A DNA stretch of 64,000 nt from Sipunculus nudus (lineage: Eukaryota; Annelida; Sipuncula; Golfingiida; Sipunculidae): the NCBI GenBank assembly GCA_026874595.1, contig CM049311.1, positions 33,933,676 to 33,997,675 on the forward strand, in the 5' to 3' direction. This document shows positions 12,201 through 25,500 of this stretch, in pieces. Positions within the stretch are counted from its first letter, which is position 1. Each line of letters begins with the position of its first letter. The translations under genes were made by a program, and so were the position numbers. The notes beneath the pieces are model-generated. The model was not told the DNA's origin, ran no database searches, and saw nothing but the letters and a program-made list of their open reading frames with translations.

Positions 12201-15200
12201 TATCTTTCGACTAGTTATTTTATTCATTCGGTCTTACGAAACATAATGTAACATTTGTAGCTCTTTTCGCGAATGTGATAGTCGGTGTACGGGGAGATGG
12301 CCAGAGATACGCGGTCGCCTTTCCGTCGCTGATCAATGGGTCACTAGAGGGCGTCGCTGAATTGTACTTTACTACTGCTGCCGTCCACACGACAGTCCGG
12401 GTTTGTTTTACACACATACACGCACGCATTCATAATATATATTTATTAATCAAGCCTCACCCCTTAGGGTTTGATGGCTAATATGGTTTTGTGAGTATAT
12501 TTCTGTATCTTTATTTTGGGGAGGGATCTTATTTAAATCAATTTAAATCACAATCATACATATTTTAAGGATATCTACGCCAGTTACACGTGGAGAAAAC
12601 TACCTTAGCCCTACAGTGGCCGTTAAGTTAGAAACGCGCTAAACGTATTCGTACCCGTAGCCGTGTCCTGACGGAATAAACGGAAACACCGTTTACGTAT
12701 TTATTAATGTTCTTTAATCCGAAGAACCAATTTCCCCGATCATGTTCATGTTACTGGAATTGTACGGATAAACGACGCACTATAACTTTGAGAAGATAAA
12801 GACGTATTTGAAAGTGTGTAACAACCTTAGTCAAGGAAACCAATTTTAAATTGTGGTATATATTTCCAAAAATTATATTATATATATATTATTATATTAG
12901 ATTATCGCCCTTCGGCCGCCGGAATAAAAGTGCTATATGATTTCGAATTCATTTGCCTGTGGTTGTTATTTTCTACAGATAAAATCAATTTCCCACAATC
13001 AAACTGTTGAGGTAACGCGGGACAGAGTAAGCAAGGTAAGTCTGGATCCCAAAGAACACCGGCTGAACAGCGACAATTTAAGAGAAAGCAAGGGAATCCT
13101 GATCGAATCCAACACCACCATCAGCGTGCAGGTTTACTACTCTGATAACGTCACTTCCGGTGGCTACCTCGCCATCCCTCTCAAGAATGGTGTCTCCACT
13201 GAATTTGTTGTTGCATCCGTTGGTCCACCTTCTCACTCACAATTCACCATTGTGGCGGCAGAGGACGCCACAGAGCTGACGATCAGGACCCAAAATCATT
13301 CAAATATAACACATATTTCTCTAGACGCTTTCGGAACGTTTACCTTTACATCAAATGGTTCAGATATCACTGGTTACTTTGTTTCATCCACCAAACCCGT
13401 GAGCCTTTACTCAGGAATCGGCTGTAGGGTGACGATGGCAACAGATCACTGCGGACGGATGATGGTAGCTTTGCCACCAATAGAATGCCTAGGAAGGAGG
13501 CATGCTTATATTCCAATGCCTATTCCAGAAAGTGCTCGGTTAAGAGTTATAGCAGCCTTTGATACCTATGTACACATATATATGAATGACACGGATAAAT
13601 ATTATCTAGATTATTTGACAAACGGAAAATATATTGACACTGAAGTTTCGGTTATTGAGTGTTCCTCTGATTGTTTGGTGGTCATGTATCGAAACTTATC
13701 TTCTTCCAATTTTAAGCCGTTTATGGTGGTTCTCACTCCTGATGAATTGTTCTTTAACCATTTAATTTGGTATACCGCACCTTCGGTGGACACTTCAAAT
13801 AACGTCACCATAATAATCCCACAAGATCATGACGTGGATGGGGTACGTCTTGATGGACAAGCAGTAAAAAGATGGATGGCCAAGGGAACTATGTACTATT
13901 ACGCAGTGGTTCCACTGGCTGTCGGCGTCCACAGTAATTATCACCTGAACCCATCACAGCGTGTCACAGCGTACACTTACAGCGCACAATTTGGAAATAC
14001 ACTACCATTTGTTCACCAGGCTGGCTATGCAGGCAAGTCGCAAAATAAGTAAACTTGAAGATATTGATTATGTAACTGTTAGTGAACAGCTACCGTTACG
14101 TTTGCGTTGAACTTATCTTATACATTGGTGATTTAGAACTAAATCAGGAGGGCGAATCTGCAAGTATAAGAATTCACAGAAAAATATAACATTCATAACA
14201 TTTAAATTAAACTATTCTAATCTCTTAATACCGTGCAGATATTTGGTAAACAGGTCATTAAACTATGACAAATAATCTCATTCAGACCCGTGTCTGCAAG
14301 AAGCAGTTTGCAACAACAGAGGAAGCTGCGTCACGTTTGATATACAGAGGTTTTCCTGTGCCTGTCATGAATTCTATTTTGGCTTACGGTGCGAAGAAGG
14401 TAACGTTATATTGCTTAAAATAGCTTTTTGATGTAAATCTTCTCACGCAACTAAGTTTGTTACATATATTTTGGTTTACACAGAAACTATGAATCCAGTT
14501 GACGTATGACAAGTAAACTCACGCCGTTGTGCTTCAGTGTTCCATCTTTTACTCGTCCATTTTACCCATAAAAAAAGATGCAAGGCCGTCGGGAATTTTG
14601 TTATTGGCAAAGGTTTTATTAAAGATAATACACTCATGAAGAAGCATACATTGTTTTTCTCGGAATACAAGAGCTATGTATCATTCCTCTCAGGACCATA
14701 CACAGAGGGACGAAGATATCCTTTGGCGTTTACCGGTGCAGGTTCACACCTCGCGCCTATTTACTGTGGCCTTCTGTTGTATCCACAGCTTATCAGACCT
14801 ACACGAGTATGGGTAAGGTTAAAAATCATCAAATTTCCTGTTAACAACTAATACGGAGACTTGATATAAATTCTTTCCTATTTTCCAATCGTCTTGCCAG
14901 AGCTGTATTATGTTATCACAACATTTGTAAACAGACGATGTTAGGGCTGGACCATCATAATGTAAATACCAAATGATCAGCAGCCGTTTTCCCCGTCATC
15001 TTGGATTAAACGATCGCATGAACACTCGGGCGATGGTGTAATTGATTTCCTGCATTGTCCATGATGGTAGTAGATACCTAAAGTACAACTCTATACAAAA
15101 TAGTAACTATTTTCTTTTTCAGATAAAGACAGCAAAAAAGCAGCTTGCCTTCATCCTGAGCCGTGAACTAACTCATAGCTTTGACAGTTCCTACAACCCC

Positions 15201-18200
15201 GTATGTAGCAGCTGGAACAGTAATGTGTTTGGCAGATTGGGTGTAATCGTTGAGTCGTCAGTCCCCATAACTGTTTTCGGGGTATTTGCGCACAGTCAAG
15301 GAACCGACCGATTTCCAGTGAGACCGATGACAGCGAGTGATACGGAATTTATCGTGGCATCTCACAGCCCAGCACGTGGTTACGATTCTTTGCTCGTATT
15401 TTTTGCCACTAGACCAAACACGTTTGTTACCCTTCATGTCAATTACGACTGGCATTTTGATTTAAACATTTACGAGGCAAGCTTAATCAAAGATCGGAAT
15501 ATAGATCTTACAGGGTCTTATATCACTTCCAATTACCCGATCGGCGTATACTCCGGGCATGAATGTCTGTATCTCCCTCAAAATGCCAGTTATTGTGATT
15601 ATGCAGTCATGTCCGTACCTCCTGTTGAGTCACTGGGTAAAGAGTTCATAGTTCCTCCGATAGGTGGCAACAGTGACGATGAGGGATCACTTGTACGGAT
15701 CATAGCTACACATGACAATACATCAGTGAGAATATCTGATGATTCATTGGCTGATTACACAATAAACAGAAGATCATACATCGATTATTCTTCGGAAATT
15801 GGAAATGCAACGTATCCATTGTCTTGTTCCAAAGACTGCTTAGTTGTTCAGTACATGAGACAGTTTAATGGAAGATTCATGATGGAAGTCGTACCACGTA
15901 AACGATATGGGCCCTGGTTTCACGTTGTGAGTGATTATAGGTTACATGTAAGCGTTATTTTGCCAAGTAATGCAACTGAAGGAATGATCACTGGATTAGA
16001 CTATGGTGTTAATTGGATTCAAGTGAAGGACACTGGTTTCTCCGCGGCAAACTTGTCTGTCAATTATAAAACCAACATTCATCACAGAGATCCTGCGGCA
16101 AGCATATCTGTATATTTCACTGGTGCTTATGTAAATTATGGATCCTTTTTTTATGGAGCACAGGGATATCCAGTAGGTGAGTAGGAGAATTACCTAGCTC
16201 TACTCAGTTATCAGATTTATATGGTCAGCATGGTGCATGGTATGTTATGACAAGTGGTCTGTTAATGAATGTTCTAAAATACACATCTAAAGACACCTTT
16301 TAGCAGTAGAGAACAATAGAAATGCAATCTGGAATATATAAATGAAAGACAGCGATTGTTCCATTTAGAAAATCTGAAACTATATTAAAATGAATATGTA
16401 AAATTGAATTGATCAATCCACACAAAAACATATATAAATATGGTATCGTTATATTTTTAGCCTGGCACAGATGTTTTAAACGGATAAAGAGCGCCCAGCC
16501 CAAGCGAAATGACGTTATGTCTAGGTCCATATCGTTGCCGGTTAATACGGCTTCTATCAGGCTCAGTGAGCCATTGCCGCGAAAATGTGATGTTATAGTG
16601 CTCCGCAATGAAACTAACAATTTACTAGACCCCTGGTAAAGCCTCGGACACAACCCGCTACGGCAACCGCACACCGTAGATCACCGTTCGGTTTTTGAAA
16701 CCGCAGGAATACTTATGCGGCCGACGTGCGGGAACGGCACGGTTTTTTCCTCATTCTCACGGCCTTCGAACGGTCAAGTAAGCTAACCCTGCGGACGCCA
16801 CAAGCTAACCTTGCGGAATCCGTAAAGACCCCTTACGAGAGCCGCAGGTATGCCGTACGTCTCTCGAGTAGCCGAGTAGGCGTTTAAAATCGCACGGTTA
16901 TCCTACGACAGCCGTACGTCTACTGTACGGCGACCCTACGGAGCCCGTAGGTGGCTGCCTGACGCACGGCCGCCGCATCAACTTAAGCGCTTGCGGCCTT
17001 CAAAAAACGCACGGTTGCCGTGCGTCTACCGCACGTTATAGCCCAAAACACTCACCGTACGGCGACCGTATCCCGGTTGTGACCGAGGCTTAAGGAGGCG
17101 TCGGCGGGACTCCATTCCTGTGAGAAAAGAGAGTCACTCCACACGGTTCACTCAGATAATAAGCGTGATCGTTATGAACATGAGTGTTGGTATTACCTTC
17201 TTTACTGGCCTCGGGCAGATGCACTGGTTTCACTCCACACAAAGGCAATACCAAGCACGCCGGTTATTAATATGTAAATATTGTTTACGATGTTACCTTC
17301 ATACCTGAACACTTTCAACTCTGTTGCAGAGATAGGAAATTTATGCCTTAACAACTCCTGCCAGAACGGAGCCACCTGTTTCCTTGACCCTTCAACAGGT
17401 TGTATCTGTTGGTGCCCTCCCGGGTACGGAGGTTCCTTCTGTGAAGCAGGTGATTGCTTGAAAAATCACACGAGCAGAATCCATACATATTCAAATACAA
17501 AAATAATAGAATTGGTTAGTATTTAGTATATCTTTTTCCTTCCGGTGTAAAAAATCTACATTAAAATAACCTTCTTTTACTTTTAACAAAATGAAGACAC
17601 GGTCTCCCTACTTTTGTCACCACACGTGTCAACACTTACGCACATACACGCACACGCGTGACATATGAAGGGTTTGAGAAGATGTATATCGCGTATTTTT
17701 ATTCGAAGGTCCTGTCAGTGTTGGGGGACAGATGTATGCTATCGCATATATGAACATACGGTGTCAAACATGCAGTCGTGTTATAGGGTTCACAGTCTCT
17801 GCAAAATCAAACATGGCGGTAGTACAGGTAAACATGAGTTGATTTGTCAAATTCAAAGACGCACCTGAATTCTCCCTGTAGTACCATTATAATTATCTAC
17901 GATAAATATTATAGATCGATTTGAACAATGTAAGATATAGATTTAAACATGTAACAGAATCCACAAACGCTCTTCAGGCATGTTGTAAACTGCAGTCCTC
18001 CCAGGTCTCCTGAGTTACACCACCATGGTCACCACAGAGCAAAGAATTGTAGCCAGACTAGTAAGGGCGTGGTTTAGCCTTGTGGCCTAATAACACAGAG
18101 AACCCCGCTTTTTTCCAGATCCTTGGTCTTGTGCCAGAACCGGTGAAATCAAACAAACGAGAGTGGGTGTCGCATGTTTAAAATTCGAAGTTTGTTGCCC

Positions 18201-21200
18201 AAAGCGATAGCACGTTCTCATGTGTCTGATTGCAATTGCTTTGCTCTGTGGTGGTGTAACCCAAAGAACCTTGCTATAGAAAGCAGCGGTTATAAGCAAA
18301 AGGAGAAATGGAACCACTGCAGTGTATAACAGCTGCGTGAGGGGATTCCAGATTGTTTTAATTTTCAGACCAAGTCGAAATATGAACAAACAACCAATTA
18401 CTTGGATGGATCTGCTGGGTCAATAATATATTTACCTGGCTTTAGATACTGGACTACAAAAGGTAATAAAACAATCACCAAAGAAACCAAAGGAATAATA
18501 GTTGAAGCCAGCCATCGGGTGAATTTACACGCTTTCTTTTCAACATTTAGAGACTGGACTGGGTTCCTTTCTCGACCTTTAAGTAATGTTTCTGTGGAGT
18601 ATTTGATAGCTTCATATCCGCCACAGCGTGGAATGTCAAGCAGATTTGTAATAACCGTGACGGAACTGGAAACCACAGTTAACATTTCCATTCGGTGGCC
18701 TGACGGTACGTTTGTGCGGTATCCGTCTGTACTCTTGGACAGGTATGACACGCTAACCTATCAGTCATTTGACCACGACTTGACCGGCTCGTTCGTGACG
18801 TCAGATAAACCGGTCGGTGTTATATCGGGGCATGAGTGCGCTTTCATACCAGAAAATTCCTCCAGTTGCGGATACCTGGCAATCAACCTGCCTGACGTCT
18901 TTACAATGGGAAATGTTTTCGTAGTTCCTCCGATAGCTGGTCCAAGGATTGGTGCGGGTTACAAGCTCCGTATTATAGCCGCCCACAATGAAACAAGTGT
19001 CAGAGTTTTAGGATACAAAGATGAGACAATTCACCGGGGAGAATTCCTGGAGAAGATGGTTATTAACCGAAATGAAAGTCTCCATGTTATATGCTCCAAA
19101 GGGTGTCTCGTGGTACAGTATGCGGAAGCTTTTAGAATTAATACCACCGCATTCATGATGGAAGTAGTACCGGTTGAGCAGTACGAACGCAAATACACGT
19201 GGGTGAGCTATCCCGTCATGCATCATTGGCTCTCTATTATCGCCCCTACTGATGACGTAGATAAAGTACGCCTTAACGGCACAGGTCTTTCCGGGGTGAG
19301 ATGGCAGCGCGTTCCAGGTACAAATTACAGCACTGGAACGTTGTACGTTGGGACAGGCGAGTTTCAGACAGAGCTGACAGTAGATACCGTTGTGAAGATA
19401 GGAGCATTCGCCTTCGGATATTACGATTTTTACGAACCTATGACATATGGCCAATCCTTGGGCGCTGCAGGTAAATGCCTTTACCAGATAATATTTGTGT
19501 TCATAAATGATATGGTACGTGTTATCCAAACCAGCAAGTGTTAGCCCTTTTATATTCCAAAAAGTGAAATACTATTTTACTGAAATGGATGAAATCTTTA
19601 TGAAAAATTATCATTTTTTTATAATGTTTGCACCTACACTTGAATCCAGCATTACGTCCCTAAATTATGTATTAAATTATTTTCTAAGAAATCATTTTTC
19701 GATGGGCAAAATTTAATTGGGACAAAAGCGTATATATAATCGTATTCTTGTTTTCAAACGTTCTTTAGACTTCAACTTCAATATCAACATGGAAGTTGTA
19801 ATAATGATATTTCAATGTATTCTCCCCATGTCTGCAGTCAAATCGACAGGATGTATATTCAAAATAATTTTGACAGGACAATCCATTATTATCCTCTGCT
19901 CCAGATACCCCACGCCGATGTTTCGTCAATCCGTGCATGAACGGTGGAACTTGCGTTCCTGTTTCAGGCTTGGTGTACAACTGCTCCTGTCCACCACTAT
20001 TTTCCGGTCGACACTGTGAAAATGGTAAAACCCTGAACCGTGATTAGATAAATTTTCATTACGCTATAGACTTACATAATTAATTCTACTAAGTGCAACG
20101 TAAATTCCATTGGCATTTATTTTCTGTAAAGATAGAATAATCTCAAAATAATATAAGTGTGACAGTCTACGAAATCAGGTCACCGATACATGCATCGTAA
20201 TTCACTACAGCTGTAGTGGATGAGATATATACTTGCTTTATAAACAAGTCTTGGCAATTAAGTTTACCTTACCTTAACCGCTCGAGACGAGCATTTTGTA
20301 TTTGGGTATAAGTGTATGAAGTCGTTAAACCTTTAAACCTTTAAGATAACCGTCAACAATTTATGAAAATTAAAATAAAAAAAAACATATATGTAAGAGA
20401 AAGGGTGAAGAATCACCTTTATAGGTGGCTTTAGATGCTATATGTATAAAGCCTCCCTAGGAATTTATATATCAATAAATATCATGAATTTATATATCCA
20501 TCTTTGTGTAAACTTTTGATGGTGGGCCTACTTAACCCCCCCCCCCCGAGCAAAACCATAGATTTCAATAGTTTTCCAATTTTTCTCTTTCTTCTGTCTA
20601 GACACTTCTAGTTTACACACATTTTAGTTTATATATATATTAAAATGTATATTTATTATTGTAAGGATTCCTTTTTTATAATTATCTTTTGTATATGATT
20701 TTAATAAATTTATATATTTTCTTCTTTTCATGCATTCTTTCACAACAAGCAGTCAAGACATATACCATTGCAGGTAACACTTTTAATGCGTATATATAGC
20801 AAATAAATTATCTTATCTTATCTTTAATAGACCTAAAGACCGTCTCGGTAGAGTCTACGGGTACTCCGTTTGAAGGTAAACAAAAGATGTTTACCTGTTC
20901 TTTCAATGAGGACGGCCCCGTGGTGCAGCAGACGACCTTCCGCTGGTATCATAAAGGTGTCCTACTGACCGATATGGGAGAAGGCGGAAGGTTTGCCATC
21001 AACCAGGGTCAGTGCAGGGGTCAGGTCTGTTCTAACATGACAATCAAACAACTTCGGTGGGATGACACAGGTAACAATATTTTTTATTCCGATAACATAC
21101 ATTACGCATTTGGTAACATCAGCATTGCCAGTCTCAACCTAACACATAAATAACCCAATATAGAATCCACATGACACATACGCAACTCATGATATATCGA

Positions 21201-22484
21201 CAAGAAACAGAAATAAGTATGAATGCCATCCTAAAATCCTAATTTTTCTTCTTTCTTGTCATCGACCATAAAATTCTGCATGTTATTCTTTAATTTTGCC
21301 AATATTGCTCTATTTTCAAATCTGCATTTACTTTTAATATAAATGAATCTTGATTAGGTAATATCTCATTACATTTCATACGGTAAATATATATTGGCTA
21401 AGAAAATGATGGTTTTCTCCACAAACATATCTTTCTTATTAAATTTTCCAAATATAATTTTTATGAAAGAAAATGTGTTTCTCTGCTGCGTTGTCTTATT
21501 CAACCGTGTTTTTTAGATCCTAAAGAATAACAAATATAATGGCGATTAAACTTTAGGTGTTGAACAGATTTTGTAACAGTTTGAGACGTGGCATTATTGA
21601 AAACTAAAAAAATTGAGTTCCTAAGAATGGGATATTATCGGTTATCTGAAAGTGTAGTGCCATTATCTGCAGGTCTGTTTGTTTAGTAAATTACGTCTAG
21701 AATGTATTCATGAAAAAACATCTCATGAAAAAATACCAACTCGCACTTTTTTTTCGTTGTTGATTTTGACATCCAAAGTAAGTACACATTAATATTTTAG
21801 AACTTGAAACGCATATATGTAAATAGCCGAGAACCATATGACTTCGCGTCAGGTGTTGGGAGTAATCGAGAACTCGCATAATGACTTTTCTCTCATGGGA
21901 CATTTCATAGGATGCGGTTGTCGTTAAGGGTTATGAATATAGTCCTTAAGGTAGAGTTCTAAGGAATCACTATATATTATGAGTACATTTTCTTTAATTA
22001 CAGGTCTCCATGAAAGCAAAAGAGTTTTTAACCAGAATGACTTGTTCAAATTAAGAGTTCACATTTCCGTGTATAGTACAATCTTATTGAATTCCTGCCG
22101 CTGCACTGACTGATATTCTCCACATAAAATAATTCTTTTCAATCTATAGGACTATTTTTCCTTTTTCCTTTTTTTATTCAAGGGTCTGTATCTTGCGAAG
22201 CAGTTACAAACGGCCGAACACGCAGGAGCACCATGAACTTGACCGTAACAGCTAAACCAGTGATCCAAGTATCACCAAACTCCCAAACTGTTGACAAAGG
22301 AAAGCATGCCAGCTTCCTATGCAATGCTTCACTACCGGTTAAACAAAAAATTGGCGGATTGTCCAACGTCACAGTAATATGGATGTCAGGCAGTAGGGAA
22401 CTGGTTAACCAATCAGGTTTGAGGATGGATTTATGTTTTATTCGTACTTTTTTTAAAAACCCGCGAATATTTTTTTAAAGAATA

Positions 22485-22526
<42 letters not shown>

Positions 22527-25500
22527 GGAGGTACCTTTTGTGTTTCTACAGGACTCTTTATTTTTGAAAACCGAGGTGATGTAGCTGTAGAGAGTCGGCT
22601 CACTTTGCTGGAAGTTAACGATGATGTCACGTTCACTTGTATTGCCAGAAATCTCGCGGGATCAAGAAATGGCAGCTGCCACCTGGTGGTCGTCAAACAG
22701 TCGTCTCCTGGGGGTACTGTAATGTTTCCATATAAATAGGAGTATAGCCTACAATAGGAGTATAGACTTGTAATAAATGAAATACAGTTCTTGAGAAAAG
22801 ATAATTTTTCAAACATAGACATCTTTAGCTGGATCATCGGATATCTTTCATAATCACAATTGCTAAAATACAGCCACATTATAAAACACCTTATCATAGT
22901 GCCTGGGTAACTTTCTTTTTATTGTTGCACAAAACGAAAATAATATTATTTTACAATAACTAGAGCCAAAGCAGACCTGTGACAGGGAGGCAGATTTTAA
23001 TGGAGTCACGTGGCCAAGAACAATGAGAGGAACAGTGGCAGAAGCACCATGTCCACGTGGCCAAGTTGGTAAGGCATAAGTAAAAACAGAGCAAAATCAG
23101 TAAGCAAAATATTACATGGATAACCAATAGGTGACATTGCTAGAACTGCCCATGAATTCTATAGTGCATATAAACCACCCACTCACCTTTACCTATTTGT
23201 AATGCGTGTATCAGTATCTTAGGCCCAAAAAATATAAGGTATGGTTCTCAGGCACCGCCCGCGTCAATTTTAAACCCCTCATCAAACATTTTTATTTTTA
23301 TTTTCATCTTTCAAGAAGATAAAATAAAACAATTTTGATTCGATTTCCTTTGTTATGTAGTGCTTTTACCTGTTTAGCAAAAACACCCTGTTATTTTCAC
23401 GCTTTTCCATGGTCAGTGATTTCTGAAAAAAAAGTGCCTGAGAACCATACCTTTTTATTTTTTAGGCCTTATTTTTTTACGTATGTATGGCATCGTGTCA
23501 TCTTCATACTGACCGGTCTGTTGCAGCTAGCTTTCACAGGCCTTTGTTCAGCGAGCAGTTCATGAAAATGAACAAACCTGCAACGGTGAAATTTGCAACT
23601 GCCAACCAAAACCAACGAACAAATGTATATAATACACTTTTCATACTCCGTCCAAACAAGAACACTACCAGAAACGGCAAAGGCTTACTTGACTGGTTAG
23701 ATTCTAAGTAGCATCGGGCAATGAAAAAACGGTTGCTCGAAACATTGCACCGTCCGCGATCATTCATTATGGATGTCTAGTTAAACCATGCATGGTCTTA
23801 GAAAGCGCGGCTATCTGCCACAGACCTGCTAGTATGCAGATCCATCATATATGCATAATAAACCAGCCGTTCATCTATATTTTCTTAATAATGGTATCAT
23901 CAGCATCATTATGGAAATGCAGGTACTGCGATGAGAGAATGCCGGGACGTCCCACAAAGAGATGCAGAGTGGGCTGCTCCTTCCTACATCAACTGTCGAG
24001 ACCGGTCCTTCCAAGAGGTCGTGGAAGAAGTAAATAACTTAAAAAATGACACTTTATGTCTAAGAAGAACATTTATACGCACAATAACCTACAGATATAT
24101 AATTATTTGCACAGTTATTCTTATCGTTTTCTTCCTTTAAATCAAATAACAACAAAAAACGCGCAAGAGTAACATTATGTATTATAAATAATAACTAGAT
24201 CCATTGATGTAACCTTACGGCGAGAATGGCATGTTGTTACTGAGCGTGTTATTAAGACAGAGGGAGTCTTTTAGTTTTTTTTCCAGATCTCTCCTATATA
24301 CCTCTTGGTCTCTGGCAGGATTTGAATTTGCGCCGTCTGCACCGCACTCCAACGCTGTAACCACTAGGCTTTATATAAAGATTCGTTCTCCCTTTTTTTA
24401 AATTTACGTTTTTCTTCGTTTAAAAATGAATATTTAAAAAATTCTTCCAGGCTGATCGCATTCTTGAAGGAGGTGGAGCAAATGACACCGGTAAAGTTGA
24501 GGCTGTGACAGAACGTATAGTTAACATCACGAGGAATGACGCTGAGGGGGCTAACGGGATGCAGCCCGGCAATCTGGTGGCGGCGTCAGAGGCGCTGAGA
24601 ACTATAGCAGTGGCCAGAGAGAGTGTTGACGCCACGGTCAGCGACAGTGAAACACAGGCACGTAACGATACACGTGTTGTTTTTTCTGCAGATTTTACAC
24701 ATTTGCAGTACCGGAAGGTTGCACACTCTTTAGGAATCCTTTTGTACGCTAACTACGATATTCACATTTTACCTAATTAAATTGTCCTAACTAGATAATT
24801 TCATACACAGTGTATGCATGGACAATAAATACAAACATACTATGAAGAAAACATCGAGTGAAATATAGGAAACATTTGTAAAAATTCATGTTACAATATT
24901 ACTTACAAAATTGTAACAAATAAACGTTATTTCTTCTATACTGTCCTTCTATATTTTTGTCCTAACTAGATAATTTCATACACAGTGTATGCATAGACAA
25001 TAAATACATACATACTATGAAGAAAACATCGAGTGAAATATAGGAAAAAAAAATTGTAAAAATTTATGTTACAATATTACTTACAATATTGTAACAAATA
25101 AACGTTATTTCTTCTATACCCTAACTTTACTAAAATATTGAAACAGCTCGTCAAAATGATTGAGATTGTTGTAACCTGGCGTGAAGCATTGGGACAAGGG
25201 ATCAATGTGCGAGCCTCACTTGCAGTGCGGGAGACGTAGTGTGCCTGATTATAGATGTATTAGTATATTTAAGTTGCAATGTATATATAACTTCATTTAA
25301 ATCAGGTTGAAGGTGATCTTCGGCCCTTTGCCTTCCCGTGTATGAGACTTTATTCTATGGATGTCACAGGCGCACGGAAATCAATTTAGTACAATGCTTA
25401 CAAGGGAGTAAATACGGACACATGGGGTAAATGGAGTGTAACTTAAACAAATGGAGTCCTATAAATTGGGTTTAAATTCTTTTCCGGGAGTAGTACAGTA

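Noticed and set aside
12261-12281. Alternative, 21-nt-earlier acceptor for the first IgGFc exon
   Set aside because: It keeps the frame, but the 12282 start gives exactly 119 nt, the same as both other cassettes.
15258-19529. Minus-strand open frames opposite the IgGFc exons
   Set aside because: They are antisense shadows of long, domain-bearing exons and have no features of their own.
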